Assembly: GCA_026985075.1 (NCBI GenBank)
Contig: JALSQX010000087.1
Span: 1-64,000 of the forward strand
DNA length: 64,000 bases
Source of the DNA: Blastocatellia bacterium
GTDB taxonomy: Bacteria > Acidobacteriota > Blastocatellia > HR10 > J050
Direction of reading: 5' to 3'
Both the position numbers and the translations under genes were made by a program. The notes beneath the pieces were generated by a model. It searched no databases and was not told the origin of the DNA. It worked only from the letters and a program-made list of their open reading frames with translations. Below are positions 28,338 to 38,800 of this stretch, piece after piece (the first letter of the stretch is position 1; every line of letters starts with the position of its first letter).

Positions 28338-30278
28338 TCATGACGAAGCCCTCTCCCGTTTGAAAAAGAGCACGCCCAGTGGCGGGAGCGTGAGCGAGAG
28401 AGAATAGGGAAAGCGATCGTAAAAAGGGATGGGATCGGCATGGACGCCGCCGGCATTCCCCTGTCCGCTCCCTCCATATTCCCGGGCGTCGCTGTTGAGC
28501 ATCTCTTTCCAGAAACCGCCCGTCGGCACGCCGATGCGGTATTCATATCGGGGCACCGGCGTGAAGTTGCACACCACCAGAATGAGATCCTCGGTGGAGC
28601 GCCCTCTGCGGATGAAGCTGATGATGCTCTTCTCCCAATCATGAAAATCGATCCATTGGAATCCCTCCGGCTCGAAGTCGCGTTCGTAGAGGGCCGGTTC
28701 GCTTCGATAGAATCGGTTGAGATCTCGCACCCATTGGTGCAAACCGCGGTGAGGAGCGAATTGAACGAGATGCCAGTCCAGACTGGTGTCATGATTCCAC
28801 TCGCGCCATTGACCGAACTCCCCGCCCATGAACAGCAATTTCTTCCCCGGATGCCCATACATGTAACCGAACAACAGACGGAGATTGGCGAATTTCTGCC
28901 AGCGGTCGCCGGGCATCTTGCCGATGAGAGATCCCTTGCCATGGACGACTTCGTCGTGCGAGAGGGGGAGAAGAAAGTTCTCCGAGAACGCGTACCAGAG
29001 ACTGAATGTCAATTGATTGTGATGGAACTTGCGATAGATGGGATCACGAGAGAAGTAGTCTAACGTATCATGCATCCATCCCATGTTCCATTTCAAACCG
29101 AAGCCCAGTCCCCCCACGTAGAGAGGACGAGAGACCAGCGGCCAGGCCGTCGATTCCTCGGCGATGGTCTGAACGTCCGGATATTCCCGATACACGGTCT
29201 CGTTGAAGTGACGAATGAAGGCGATGGCGTCCAGATTCTCTCTTCCGCCGTATGGATTGGGAATCCATTGGCCTTCCTTGCGGGAATAATCCAGATAGAG
29301 CATGGAGGCCACCGCATCGACGCGGAGACCATCGGCGTGGTAGCGGTCCAACCAGAAGAGCGCGCTGCTCACCAGGAAGGCGCGCACTTCATGGCGACCG
29401 TAGTCGAAGATATAACTTCCCCAATCGGGATGAAATCCCCTGCGGGGATCAGCGTATTCGTAAAGATGCGTGCCGTCGAAATAGACCAGTCCGTGCTCAT
29501 CTGACGGGAAGTGCGAGGGCACCCAATCCAGAATGACGCCGAGACCTCGCTGATGGAGATAATCGATGAGATACATGAAATCTTGTGGCGTTCCATATCG
29601 CCTGGTGGGCGCAAAATAGCCGAGCGTTTGATACCCCCAGGAACCGTAAAAGGGATGTTCCATGACGGGCAGTAATTCCACATGAGTGAACCCCATGTGA
29701 TGAGCGTATTCGGCCAGATGGGCGGCGAGTTCTCGGTAGGTGAGGAATCGATCGTTCTCTTCGGGCACGCGCCGCCACGAGCCCAGGTGCACCTCATAGA
29801 TGGCCAGCGGCGCCTCCAACCGATTATGCGTTTTCCGCGTCGCCATCCACTGAGCATCTTTCCATTCATAATCGAGATCCCACACCACCGATGCCGTCCC
29901 CGGCGGGGCTTCCCAGCAAAAGGCGAACGGGTCACCCTTATTCACTCGATACTGGTGATGACGCGAGACGATGTGATACTTGTACAACGTTCCTTGCTTC
30001 ACCTGGGGAATGAATCCCTCCCAGATGCCCGAGTCGTCGGCCCGCGCTCTGAGCGGGTGGGATTCCGGATGCCATCTATTGAACGTGCCGATGACGGAGA
30101 CGCGCGCCGCATTGGGCGCCCACACGGCGAAATAGGTGCCGTTCATCCCGTCGACGGTCATCGGATGAGCGCCGAGCTTCTCATACAGGCGATAATGACG
30201 ACCGTCCTTGAAGAGCTGGATATCGTCTTCGGTCAGCCGGCTCACCTCGTGGATGACGTGATTGATGGTTTTGGGCAT
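28338..30278 (-). CDS. glgB: 1,4-alpha-glucan branching enzyme
   Basis: 646-residue GH13 enzyme with an N-terminal CBM48 ([20 protein letters not shown]). Catalytic positions: nucleophile in [20 protein letters not shown], acid/base in [11 protein letters not shown] and the stabilising Asp in [15 protein letters not shown]. It forms alpha-1,6 branches in glycogen. The start at 30278 (MPKTINHV) has AGGAGG upstream; the ORF-track extension to 30389 lacks one. First gene of the alpha-glucan operon. Confidence 0.95.
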   Translation of the reverse strand: MPKTINHVIHEVSRLTEDDIQLFKDGRHYRLYEKLGAHPMTVDGMNGTYFAVWAPNAARVSVIGTFNRWHPESHPLRARADDSGIWEGFIPQVKQGTLYKYHIVSRHHQYRVNKGDPFAFCWEAPPGTASVVWDLDYEWKDAQWMATRKTHNRLEAPLAIYEVHLGSWRRVPEENDRFLTYRELAAHLAEYAHHMGFTHVELLPVMEHPFYGSWGYQTLGYFAPTRRYGTPQDFMYLIDYLHQRGLGVILDWVPSHFPSDEHGLVYFDGTHLYEYADPRRGFHPDWGSYIFDYGRHEVRAFLVSSALFWLDRYHADGLRVDAVASMLYLDYSRKEGQWIPNPYGGRENLDAIAFIRHFNETVYREYPDVQTIAEESTAWPLVSRPLYVGGLGFGLKWNMGWMHDTLDYFSRDPIYRKFHHNQLTFSLWYAFSENFLLPLSHDEVVHGKGSLIGKMPGDRWQKFANLRLLFGYMYGHPGKKLLFMGGEFGQWREWNHDTSLDWHLVQFAPHRGLHQWVRDLNRFYRSEPALYERDFEPEGFQWIDFHDWEKSIISFIRRGRSTEDLILVVCNFTPVPRYEYRIGVPTGGFWKEMLNSDAREYGGSGQGNAGGVHADPIPFYDRFPYSLSLTLPPLGVLFFKRERASS

Positions 30279-30874
30279 CCTCGACCTCCTGAACGCCGAG
30301 TCACAACGGTTCATCCTGACGTGTGATCCATCGACCTGATCGCTTCCAGGGAATTCCAGGCCGTAGAGCCACGCGGGCCTCATCGGCACGGTGCGCCACC
30401 AGGGACCGGGCGGAAGAGATGGGCGCTTGACGGCTCAATGATGAGATGGTGCGCTGCACCATTGATTCTGGCCTCATCGATGCTCGCCACCGGCGATAGG
30501 ATAGGTTAATTCTGAGGATGGTCCCAGGTCAATGGGGCGAGCGAGTGCGATTCGTCGCCCGGGGGGTAGGGCCTCTCGACCGACGATGCCCGGGGTTCGG
30601 CGTCGGGCACTGGAGCCTGTCAAGCCCCGTCGCGTGTCGGCGGGGAGGCGTCATGTGATCAGCTCGTTTCGAGAGGCACATTACTTCCTGTAGTGAGGCC
30701 CCGCGGCTCGCTCACTGGCCGAGAGGCGGAGATGACGGCGAGCCTCGCCTCACTCGGTCCATAGCCGTTCGTCGTCCTCAGTGATTGTTATTGTGACCGA
30801 ACGGTTTTAATCTTATTCTCAGGAGGTTCTCATTTTTGTATGCTATAAATGCCCCACGTGAGAGGGTGAGTGAT
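30279..30874. other. Divergent intergenic region glgB / response regulator
   Basis: No gene is supportable in this 596-bp stretch. It holds a perfect 7-3-7 inverted repeat at 30446-30462 (ATGGTGC-GCT-GCACCAT), a possible operator for glgB, and near the right end TTGTGA (30791) and TATTCT (30814) 17 bp apart, a possible promoter for the two-component system. An AGGAGG at 30821 is placed for a TTG start at 30836. Confidence 0.45.
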
Positions 30875-31555
30875 ATGCGCATTCTGGTGATTGAGGATGA
30901 GCATAAGGTCGCTCGCTTCATTAAAAAGGGACTGGAAGCAGAATGCTACGCCGTCGATATCGCCACCGATGGCCAACGCGGTCTGGAGTTGGCGCTGGCC
31001 TATGATTATGACCTCCTCATCTTAGACGTGATGCTTCCGGGGGTGAGTGGGAGCGACATCCTGACCACCGTCCGACAGGAAAAGCCGCACCTGCCCATTC
31101 TCATTCTCACGGCTCGCGATGCGCTCCAGGAGAAAATTATGCACTTCGAGCGAGGATGCGACGATTATCTCACCAAGCCGTTCGCCTTTGCCGAGTTGGT
31201 CATGCGGGTGAAGGCGCTCCTTCGACGGGGAGCCGTCGATCGGAGGGATCAACTGCGCGTTGCCGATCTGGTCCTTGACCGTACCGGTCGGCAGGTGACG
31301 CGCGCGGGCAAACCGATCGAGTTGACGGTGAAGGAATTCGCACTGCTGGAATATCTGATGGCGCACGCCGGCCAAGTGTGCTCGCGGGCCATGATCATCG
31401 AACATGTCTGGGATCGGAGCTTCACCGGATTCACTAACATTGTGGACGTCTATATTCGCTATTTGCGGAATAAAATTGATCGGCCGTTTGCGTCCAAATT
31501 GATTCATACAGTGCGCGGTGTCGGATATGTTTTGCGCGAGGAGAGCGGGCCATGA
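30875..31555 (+). CDS. OmpR-family response regulator
   Basis: 226 residues: receiver domain (MRILVIEDEHKVARFIKKGL, phospho-acceptor Asp in LLILDVMLPGVSG, Lys in DDYLTKPF) and an OmpR/PhoB winged helix (LTVKEFALLEYLMAHAGQVCSR, VDVYIRYLRNKI). It is closest in style to the CusR/CopR metal-response group, as is the partner kinase. ATG 30875 gives the canonical N-terminus; TTG 30836, with a better ribosome site, would add 13 residues. Its stop overlaps the kinase start (ATGA). Confidence 0.92.
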   Translation: MRILVIEDEHKVARFIKKGLEAECYAVDIATDGQRGLELALAYDYDLLILDVMLPGVSGSDILTTVRQEKPHLPILILTARDALQEKIMHFERGCDDYLTKPFAFAELVMRVKALLRRGAVDRRDQLRVADLVLDRTGRQVTRAGKPIELTVKEFALLEYLMAHAGQVCSRAMIIEHVWDRSFTGFTNIVDVYIRYLRNKIDRPFASKLIHTVRGVGYVLREESGP

Positions 31556-32970
31556 ATGTACATTCGATTCGGTTCCGGCTCACCGTGTGGTATGCGGCCC
31601 TGCTGGCTCTCATGCTCATCATCTTCGGTGGAGGAGTCTATGTCGGTCTGGCGCGATATCTGAAGGCGAAAGCATCCGACCAGCTCGCCTTCCAGGCGAG
31701 GCAAATTGCCGAGACGTGGCTTCAGCGCATGAATGAGACGGGCGAAGAATACGTCGTCGATGAAATCGACGAACATCTCTCGCCACGAGCCACGCACCGC
31801 TTCATTCGACTCACGCGCGCCGATGGGTCGGTGCTCTACCAATCCGATCCCCCGCGCGATGGACGCTTCGATCCAGCGAACGTTCCTCCAGCACGCCCCC
31901 CTTACCGAGAGGGGATACGTGAGCAGCATTGGCCTGGCGACGTGGACCTGCTCATTTATGCGCTCCCCGCCTCTGTTCCTGGAGCGGGAACATTCCTCAT
32001 CGAAGTGGGCGCTCCCTATAATCAGATTGAGCGCACGCTCCAGGGTCTCGCTTTCACCTTCGCCGTCATCCTGCCACTGGCGATGATTCTGGCCATCGGC
32101 AGTGGCTATCTGCTGATGAAGCGGGCGCTGCGACCGATCGATGACATCACGAGCGCTGCCGAGAGCATCACCTCGCGAAATCTGAGCGAGCGATTGCCCG
32201 TTCCCGGCACGGGCGACGAGGTCGAACGGCTCTCTCGGACGTTGAATCGAATGATCGAGCGATTGGAGAGGTCATTTCGCCAGATCGCGCAATTCACCGC
32301 CGATGCGTCGCACGAACTGCGGACGCCGCTCACTATTCTACGTGGGGAACTGGAGGTGACCCTGCGACAGAATGCATTGGCGCCGGCGACCCGTGAAATC
32401 CTCGAGAGCATGTTAGAGGAGACCGATCGACTCTCGGAGACGGTGGAGAAACTCATGATCCTCTCCCGGCTCGACTCGGGCCAATTGAAACTCGAGTGGC
32501 AGTGGTTCGATTTGGCCGAACTCTGCCGGGACACCGTGGAGCAAATGCGCTTGCTGGCCGAGGACAAAGAGATCGAGCTGGACTGTTTCGCGCCTCCGCG
32601 CCTGGAGGTGAAGGCTGATCCGTCGCGCCTTCGTCAAATCCTGATCAATCTCATCGATAACGCCATCAAGTGTACTCCCTCCGGAGGCAGCGTGCGCGTC
32701 AGGCTGACACAACAGGCCGACCGTGCGTTCATTGAGGTGACCGATACGGGTCAGGGAATTCCGGCCGATGCCGTACCCCATATCTTCGATCGGTTCTATC
32801 GCGTTGATGAGGCCCGCTCACGAGAGTCGGGAGGTAGTGGCCTGGGATTGGCCATCACCAAGATGCTGTGCGAATTGCATGGAGGACGCATCGACGTGGA
32901 GAGCCGGCTGGGCGAAGGAACGCGCTTTCGTGTCACCATCCCTATTGGAGGAATCCATCAAGGAGGATGA
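31552..32970 (+). CDS. Sensor histidine kinase, heavy-metal-sensor-like
   Basis: 472-residue inner-membrane kinase: TM1 about residues 12-33, a periplasmic sensor of about 130 residues, TM2 about 163-187, HAMP, H-box FTADASHELRTPLTILRGEL, N-box LRQILINLIDNAIKC and G-boxes DTGQGIP and GGSGLGLAI. The layout matches CusS-type kinases, but no metal-binding His/Met cluster is obvious in the sensor, so the signal is open. Coupled to the regulator by a 4-bp overlap; the porin gene follows after 2 bp. Confidence 0.92.
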   Translation: MNVHSIRFRLTVWYAALLALMLIIFGGGVYVGLARYLKAKASDQLAFQARQIAETWLQRMNETGEEYVVDEIDEHLSPRATHRFIRLTRADGSVLYQSDPPRDGRFDPANVPPARPPYREGIREQHWPGDVDLLIYALPASVPGAGTFLIEVGAPYNQIERTLQGLAFTFAVILPLAMILAIGSGYLLMKRALRPIDDITSAAESITSRNLSERLPVPGTGDEVERLSRTLNRMIERLERSFRQIAQFTADASHELRTPLTILRGELEVTLRQNALAPATREILESMLEETDRLSETVEKLMILSRLDSGQLKLEWQWFDLAELCRDTVEQMRLLAEDKEIELDCFAPPRLEVKADPSRLRQILINLIDNAIKCTPSGGSVRVRLTQQADRAFIEVTDTGQGIPADAVPHIFDRFYRVDEARSRESGGSGLGLAITKMLCELHGGRIDVESRLGEGTRFRVTIPIGGIHQGG

Positions 32971-32972
32971 AC

Positions 32973-34328
32973 ATGCGCCAACTCGCGATCAGCCTTCTCC
33001 TGATATGTATCGGTCTTCCGCACAGCCCGGTTAGGGCTCAAGGGCATTCCTCACCCCATCCGTCGAAGCTGAGAGAGCGCCTGGAGCGACTGGAAGCCGA
33101 TCTCGATGAGGCGCTGACATTGCTCGAACGGGCGCGTCAGCGCGTCAGTGCGCTCGCCGCCGAGATCGCCGCATTGAAGGCCGAGTTGTCGCCGAACCGA
33201 GCCGAGCCTTCGGCACCCGCCCGGGCCGAGACGGTTCGACCATCCTCGCTCCCGCCATCCGTTGCTTGGCCGTCGGAACGACGCCCGGCGCTTTCGGCAT
33301 TCGCTCGGAGGATTTTGGACCCGAGACTGGGAGAAGATGAGCGTCAGCATGAACTGAGTCTGCGACCGGAGATCTTCATTCAGGCGCGGTTTTCCACCTG
33401 GCCGGAGACGGGCGCGACCATCGACGACATCGCGTCCAATTTCCGCGTCTCGCGCATCGAGACGCGCTGGTCCGGGCGCATCACCGACCGGCTCGGTCTC
33501 GGTCTGGAACTCCAGTATCATCCAGCCCCCGATGGAGCGCCCGAAGAGCTGGTCAACGACGCGTTCATCGAGTATTACCTCAACGAGCACGTCACGTTCC
33601 GCGTCGGGCAGTTCGTCAAACCATTCGGCTTCGACATCCAGCAATCTAGCGCTGTGCGCGAATCGCCCGAACGGGCTATCTTCGCCGGGTACTTCTTTCC
33701 CGGCCAGCGGGATCGGGGCGCGCTCCTGTTCGGCGATCTCGATTTCCTGGGTGTGTCTGCCCTTCGGCGCGTGCAATATTTCTTCGGCGTGCTCAACGGG
33801 AACCGCTTCTTCACCGATTCCAATCGCCAGTTGAATTATCTCGTTCGTCTGCGCAAGCGCTTCTCCTCGATGAACCTGGCGGCGGGCATATCCGCTCAAT
33901 GGGGACATCAACTCCTGCCGCCGGGCATGGCCGGGAATAATAACGAGAATGTGTTCGGTGTGGATTTCCAATACGTCTCTGGTCGGTTCGGACTCCGAGG
34001 GGAGTTCGTCGCGGGCAACATGCCCTCGACGCTCCTCGGGCTCGAACCGGAGTTCGCCCCGGCATTCCACCCGGGCAGGCATTCTTCGGGTGGAGCGCTG
34101 TTTGCTACCTATCAGCTCACCGCCAAGGATAACATTTACGCTCGCTATGATCAGTTCAACGGTGATCCGGTGACGGGACGAAACGTGCGCGCATTCAATA
34201 TCGGGTATTTTCGAACGCTCGGCGAGTCGGCGCGCATCGGCGTGGATTATCAATTCAAAAACCGGTTGTCGTTCAACGACGACGCCGTCAACACCAGGTT
34301 GCATGTGACGTGGAACATCACGTTTTAA
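32973..34328 (+). CDS. OprP/OprO-like outer-membrane porin
   Basis: 451 residues with a signal peptide (MRQLAISLLLICIGLPHSPVRA), a predicted coiled coil at about residues 33-75 (LRERLERLEADLDEALTLLERARQ) and a 16-strand-type barrel typical of phosphate-selective porins (RITDRLGLGLELQYHP, FRVGQFVKPFGFDIQQSS) ending in ITF. AGGAGG six bases before 32973 sets the start. It follows the two-component genes directly, so it is probably in their operon or regulon. The solute is not certain; OprP family members often take phosphate or other anions. Confidence 0.85.
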   Translation: MRQLAISLLLICIGLPHSPVRAQGHSSPHPSKLRERLERLEADLDEALTLLERARQRVSALAAEIAALKAELSPNRAEPSAPARAETVRPSSLPPSVAWPSERRPALSAFARRILDPRLGEDERQHELSLRPEIFIQARFSTWPETGATIDDIASNFRVSRIETRWSGRITDRLGLGLELQYHPAPDGAPEELVNDAFIEYYLNEHVTFRVGQFVKPFGFDIQQSSAVRESPERAIFAGYFFPGQRDRGALLFGDLDFLGVSALRRVQYFFGVLNGNRFFTDSNRQLNYLVRLRKRFSSMNLAAGISAQWGHQLLPPGMAGNNNENVFGVDFQYVSGRFGLRGEFVAGNMPSTLLGLEPEFAPAFHPGRHSSGGALFATYQLTAKDNIYARYDQFNGDPVTGRNVRAFNIGYFRTLGESARIGVDYQFKNRLSFNDDAVNTRLHVTWNITF

Positions 34329-34462
34329 TCTCGTCTGCGTGCTTGTCGTTATGGTCAATCGTGGAGCAGGAAAACCACCGGATCGTCGCGCGCGCCACCG
34401 AGCGTGCTGTCCAAAGCATCGTTCATGGGCTCGCGCGCGCCACGACGGATGAAAAGCGAGAT

Positions 34463-34485
34463 AGCACAAGCCGTCAGCTTGTGCT
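34463..34485 (+). repeat. Palindromic leader hairpin (REP-like), perfect copy
   Basis: AGCACAAGC-CGTCA-GCTTGTGCT, 9-bp perfect stem, 27 bases before the start of the next gene. The stretch after it, TTTTCGAAGGAGGGA, is shared with the copy at 46058 (TTTTCGTAGGAGGGA), so hairpin and ribosome site travel as one module. Confidence 0.75.
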
Positions 34486-34511
34486 CCATGTTTTCGAAGG
34501 AGGGATACCTT

Positions 34512-35306
34512 ATGAGAGAAGAGAGAACGCCTCGCCATGATATATGGATGGTTGTCTGTTTACTTCTCTTCGCTCTCGGCTCCTTCGCCTGCCAGCGCCC
34601 CGAGCGTCAATCGAGCACCGATATCGGTAAAAAGGCTCGGGCGACGGTCGCGGAGCAGCAGCGCGAGGAAGCTGGAGCGGAAGACGAGAATGAACGACGG
34701 GAAGAAACCGAGTCGGAGGAGAAAGCGATGACGTTCAACTTCGACCGAGAGGGGCCCGGCGCTTTGCCGCCCGGATGGTCTGGTCATCGAACCGGTCAGG
34801 GGCCGCTTCCCGAGTGGAAAGTCCTTGCCGATCCGACGGCACCGAGTCCACCTCATGTCCTCGCTCAAGTATCCACGAAGGGCGCCGGATACTACTTCGC
34901 TCTGGCCGTCGCCGATCACACGCATTACAAGGATGTGGAGATCGAAGTCAAATTCAAAGCAGTTGAAGGACGAGAAGATCGAGGGGGTGGCCCCGTTTGG
35001 CGCTACCGCGATGCAAACAATTACTACATCGCTCGAGCGAATCCACTGGAGAATAATTTCCGCGTCTACAAGGTCGTTGACGGTCGACGCCGAATGCTCC
35101 GGAGCGCCAGTCTACGAATCACCAGCGGTCAGTGGCACACCATCAAGGTGGAACACAAGGGAACGCATATCACCTGTTTCTATGACGGGAAGAAATACCT
35201 GGAAGTGGACGATGACACGTTCCAGACGGCCGGCAAGGTGGGATTGTGGACGAAAGCTGATGCCGTGACATACTTTGACGATTTCACCTGCCGTGACATA
35301 CTTTGA
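34512..35306 (+). CDS. Lipoprotein with LamG/DUF1080-like glucanase-fold domain
   Basis: 264 residues. An N-terminal lipoprotein signal (LLLFALGSFAC, lipobox Cys about residue 26) is followed by a charged linker rich in Glu and Arg and then a concanavalin-like domain (GALPPGWSGHRTGQG, YKDVEIEVKFKAVEG, NNYYIARANPLENNFRVYKV, DGKKYLEVDDDTF). This domain occurs in DUF1080 and LamG-type proteins and often binds sugars. The start at 34512 follows AGGAGGGA. The C-terminal TCRDIL comes from a small tandem duplication of the gene end. Function unknown. Confidence 0.72.
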   Translation: MREERTPRHDIWMVVCLLLFALGSFACQRPERQSSTDIGKKARATVAEQQREEAGAEDENERREETESEEKAMTFNFDREGPGALPPGWSGHRTGQGPLPEWKVLADPTAPSPPHVLAQVSTKGAGYYFALAVADHTHYKDVEIEVKFKAVEGREDRGGGPVWRYRDANNYYIARANPLENNFRVYKVVDGRRRMLRSASLRITSGQWHTIKVEHKGTHITCFYDGKKYLEVDDDTFQTAGKVGLWTKADAVTYFDDFTCRDIL

Positions 35307-35315
35307 GATCTCACC
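35261..35315. repeat. 28/27-bp imperfect tandem repeat at a gene end
   Basis: TGCCGTGACATACTTTGA plus ten more bases is repeated back to back (35261-35288 and 35289-35315), differing by one deleted base and one substitution. The second copy supplies the stop codon of the lipoprotein gene. Confidence 0.8.
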
Positions 35316-35326
35316 GTGGAAGAGAA

Positions 35327-37690
35327 ATGAGTCGATCGCACCTCATGTCACGCATGATCCTGAGAGCCTCGGCAAACGAGTGGACGCGCGGTGGAGCGCT
35401 CGCCCGTCTAGCGCGCTGGCGCGGGCGGGTGCTCCATCGCGCGCTCTTCGGGCGCTCGCCGTGGACCGTGAAGGTCTCCCAGCAGGCCTTCCGCTGCCTG
35501 ACGTCGATGGTCATCGTGGTGGTCCTCTTCATACTGTGGGAGGTGGGCGCCGTGGCATCTCGCACGAGGAAGAACGTGCCCAGCGACCCCAAGCGAGCCG
35601 AAGTGATTCGCGTCCATTCTCGCATCTCCGTGGACGGCGTGCTCGACGAGCCTGATTGGGCCGAAGTGGAGCCCATCGGCCCGCTGATTCAGAGGGAACC
35701 CCGGCCGGGCGCGGAGGCCACCGAGCCCACCGAAGTGAAACTTCTCTACGACCGGCAGAATCTCTACATCGGCGTGATGTGCTACGACTCGGAGCCACAG
35801 CAGATCATCGCCACCCAGATGGCGCGCGATGCCGACCTCTCGGCGGATGATCGTATCGAGATCATCATCGACACCTTCCACGATCGCCGCAATGCGTTTT
35901 ATTTCGCCACTAATCCGGCCGGCGCCCTCGTCGATGCGCTCATCACCGAGAACGGTCAGTTCAACAGAGAATGGGACGCCATATGGAATGTGCGCACGCA
36001 CAGATCCGATCGTGGCTGGAGCGCGGAATTTGCCATTCCCTTCAAGAGCCTGAGCTTCAAGCGCGGCCAGAGGGAATGGGGATTCAACATCTCTCGCACC
36101 ATCAAGCGAAAGCTGGAGGAGGACCGTTGGGCAGCACCTCGACTGGACGTGCGCTTCTTTCAGGTCTCCGAAGCGGGTGAGATCTATGGCTTGACCGATA
36201 TCGAGCAAGGACGGGGGTTGGATGTCCGTCCCTTCCTCTCCGGTAAAGGTCTTCACAGCGGAGATTCGGGACATACGGCAACGATGGGCAAAGGGGGGGT
36301 CGATATTTTCTATAACCTCACGCCCAACCTGAAGTTGACCACGACATTGAATACTGACTTCGCCGAAACAGAAGTGGATGCCCGACAGATCAATCTCACG
36401 CGCTTCCCCTTGTTCTTTCCCGAGAAGCGCGCTTTCTTCCTGGAGAATGCCGGCGTGTTCAACTTCTCTGATCTTTCCGCCTTTTTCCGCCGGCCCGATC
36501 TCATTCCTTTCTTCAGTCGGCGCATTGGGTTGTTGCGCGGTCAGGAAGTGCCCATCTCAGTGGGAACCAAGTTGACGGGGAAAGCCGGACGCTACGATAT
36601 CGGGGCGCTGTGGGTGCGCACGCGGGCGACGGATGCCGTGACGGCCAAGAACTTCTTCGTCGCTCGCGTGAAACGAAATATCCTCACTCAATCGTATATC
36701 GGCGGCATCTTCACCGATGGCGATCCGGCCAACCCGACGTCGAGCCGCACATTTGGAGCCGACCTCCGTCTGGCCACTTCCAACTTCCTCGGGCGCGAGC
36801 GAAACTTCGAGGTCAACACTTACTGGCTCAAGACGAGCAACGAAGGCGTCAAGGGCCCGGACAACTCGTTCGGCTTCAGCGTCAGGTATCCCAATGACCT
36901 GTTGAGTTTGGGAATGAGTTGGCGACAGATCGAGCGGGACTTCAGGCCGGCGTTGGGATTCGTCCCGCGAACCGATGTGAGGAAGCTCAACCTCTCGGCC
37001 GTATTCAGCCCTCGACCCAAACACTTCCTCAATATCCGGCAGATGTTCCACGAGTTCTTCTTCACTCGATTCACCCGATTGGACAAAGGTCGCGTGGAGA
37101 GCTGGCGTCTGTTCACCGCTCCCATCAATTGGCGATTCAACTCCGGGGACCGCATCGAATTCAATTATATGCCCGTATTCGAGCGGTTGTTCGAGCCTTT
37201 CGAAATCTCCGACGGCGTCATTTTGCCGCCCGGGGATTACCGCTTCACTCGATGGCGGGCCGAATTCGGCACCGCCTCGAAGCGCCCCTGGAGAATCGAA
37301 GGGACCTGGTGGTTTGGCACCTACTGGTCGGGTCGCGCCGACCAGATTGAGACGTCATTCCAGTACAAACTGGCGCCCCATCTCCGGGTGACGCTGGATA
37401 CCGAGCAGACCTTCGCCCGGCTCAAGGAAGGGCGTTTCGTGGCCCGCATCTTCAGCCTCCGTGCCGACTATTCGGTCTCGCCATTTTTGACCTTCTTCAA
37501 TCTCGTGCAGTTCGACAACGAGTCGAGGAACCTCGGTTGGCAGAGTCGCATTCGATGGATCTTGCGGCCGGGTAATGAACTCTTCTTCGTGTTCAATCAA
37601 GGCTACCGTCAGGATGAGCGCGGCGGGTTGCATTTCCGACCGACCGATACCAAGCTGGCCGTCAAGTTTCAGTACACGTTTCGATTTTAG
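35327..37690 (+). CDS. DUF5916 outer-membrane beta-barrel protein with CBM9-like domain
   Basis: 787 residues: a membrane or signal segment (about residues 60-80, MVIVVVLFILWEVGAVA) after an unusually long basic leader, a CBM9-like domain (ISVDGVLDEPDWAEVEP, LYIGVMCYDSEP, DDRIEIIIDTFHDRRNAFYF) and a barrel of DUF5916 type (LTRFPLFFPEKRAFFLENAGVF, FFSRRIGL). It ends in an aromatic (FQYTFRF), as outer-membrane proteins do. DUF5916 has no settled function; carbohydrate binding at the surface is a guess. ATG 35327 is chosen over TTG 35303 because of the GGAAGAG before it. Confidence 0.8.
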   Translation: MSRSHLMSRMILRASANEWTRGGALARLARWRGRVLHRALFGRSPWTVKVSQQAFRCLTSMVIVVVLFILWEVGAVASRTRKNVPSDPKRAEVIRVHSRISVDGVLDEPDWAEVEPIGPLIQREPRPGAEATEPTEVKLLYDRQNLYIGVMCYDSEPQQIIATQMARDADLSADDRIEIIIDTFHDRRNAFYFATNPAGALVDALITENGQFNREWDAIWNVRTHRSDRGWSAEFAIPFKSLSFKRGQREWGFNISRTIKRKLEEDRWAAPRLDVRFFQVSEAGEIYGLTDIEQGRGLDVRPFLSGKGLHSGDSGHTATMGKGGVDIFYNLTPNLKLTTTLNTDFAETEVDARQINLTRFPLFFPEKRAFFLENAGVFNFSDLSAFFRRPDLIPFFSRRIGLLRGQEVPISVGTKLTGKAGRYDIGALWVRTRATDAVTAKNFFVARVKRNILTQSYIGGIFTDGDPANPTSSRTFGADLRLATSNFLGRERNFEVNTYWLKTSNEGVKGPDNSFGFSVRYPNDLLSLGMSWRQIERDFRPALGFVPRTDVRKLNLSAVFSPRPKHFLNIRQMFHEFFFTRFTRLDKGRVESWRLFTAPINWRFNSGDRIEFNYMPVFERLFEPFEISDGVILPPGDYRFTRWRAEFGTASKRPWRIEGTWWFGTYWSGRADQIETSFQYKLAPHLRVTLDTEQTFARLKEGRFVARIFSLRADYSVSPFLTFFNLVQFDNESRNLGWQSRIRWILRPGNELFFVFNQGYRQDERGGLHFRPTDTKLAVKFQYTFRF

Positions 37691-37767
37691 ACGCTCTTGG
37701 ATGTCTGGGACATGATGGGTGACGCGCCAGTATATCCATCAACGACGAACGCATAAGGAGATGGACG

Positions 37768-38778
37768 ATGAACGATGACAATGCCAAGAGAGGAGCGATG
37801 GACGAGGGCATCATCCGGTCCAGGGAGTGGCGTCCGCTGTCCGCGGCTCTGTCGCTTTTGCTCGCCGCGATGTGCGCCACGCTGACCGCCTGCGCCGCTC
37901 GCGAGGGGACGGAGGAACCATCCCCCATCCAACAACGACAATCCGTCAAAGCTGTGGACTGGAAGGCCGTAGCCCGAGCCATGGGCGTCCCCGGGACGAT
38001 GCAACCGGGCGGTGTCTTCAAATTCAGTCTGCCGCGACGCGATCTCCGGGTCACCGTTGGCGGCCTGCCGATCAAACCGGCGCTGGCGCTCGGCTCCTGG
38101 GTGGCTTTCAAGCAGATAGGCAACGAGACGATGGCGCTGGGCGACCTCGTGCTCACCCAGGACGAAGTCAGCCCGGTGATGATGAAGCTTCAGCAGGGCG
38201 GTATCGAGCAGACGGCGCTACACAATCACCTGCTCAACGAGTCCCCGCGCGTGATGTACATGCACATCCGTGGCCGTGGTGATCCAGTGAAGATGGCCCA
38301 GGCCATCCGCGCAGCACTGGCTTTGACCAAGACGCCGTTTCCCACGCCGGCCGGTCGTGCTCAGCCTCAGAAGTTGGGGATTGACACCAAGCAGCTCGAC
38401 CACATCATTGGGCGCAGCGGTAAATGGAGCAGCGGCGTTTATAAGTTCGGCATCCCACGCGCCGAGAAGATCATGGTCGGCGGGATGGACGTGCCGCCTG
38501 CGATGGGCGTGGCGACGTCGCTCAACTTCCAACCCACGGGCGGAGGGAACGCCGCCATCACCGGCGACTTCGTGCTCAGAGCCAGTGAAGTCAATCCCGT
38601 GATTCGCGCGTTACAAGGGTATGGCATCGCCGTGACAGCATTGCATAGCCACATGCTCACCGAAGAGCCGCGCCTCTTCTTCATGCATTTCTGGGCCATC
38701 GGCGACGCCACCGAACTGGCCCGCGGGCTTCGCGCAGCCCTGGACAGGACGAACGCGGTCATGAGTCGGGCAAAATAA
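37768..38778 (+). CDS. LppY/LpqO-type protein with two DUF1259 domains, lipoprotein
   Basis: 336 residues. A signal segment ends in a lipobox-like LTAC (about residue 42). Two similar domains follow: about 65-190 (VPGTMQPGGVFKFSLPRRDL .. QTALHNHLLNESPRVMYMHI) and 210-330 (SGVYKFGIPRAEKIMVGG .. VTALHSHMLTEEPRLFFMHF). The repeated HxH plus MHxx pattern suggests metal binding, but the family function is unknown. The ATG has AGGAGAT upstream. The ABC importer starts 22 bp after it, so it may be an accessory metal-binding lipoprotein. A relic of another DUF1259 gene lies at 42.7 kb. Confidence 0.82.
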   Translation: MNDDNAKRGAMDEGIIRSREWRPLSAALSLLLAAMCATLTACAAREGTEEPSPIQQRQSVKAVDWKAVARAMGVPGTMQPGGVFKFSLPRRDLRVTVGGLPIKPALALGSWVAFKQIGNETMALGDLVLTQDEVSPVMMKLQQGGIEQTALHNHLLNESPRVMYMHIRGRGDPVKMAQAIRAALALTKTPFPTPAGRAQPQKLGIDTKQLDHIIGRSGKWSSGVYKFGIPRAEKIMVGGMDVPPAMGVATSLNFQPTGGGNAAITGDFVLRASEVNPVIRALQGYGIAVTALHSHMLTEEPRLFFMHFWAIGDATELARGLRAALDRTNAVMSRAK

Positions 38779-38800
38779 CTCTACCCGGAGGAGAGTAGGG

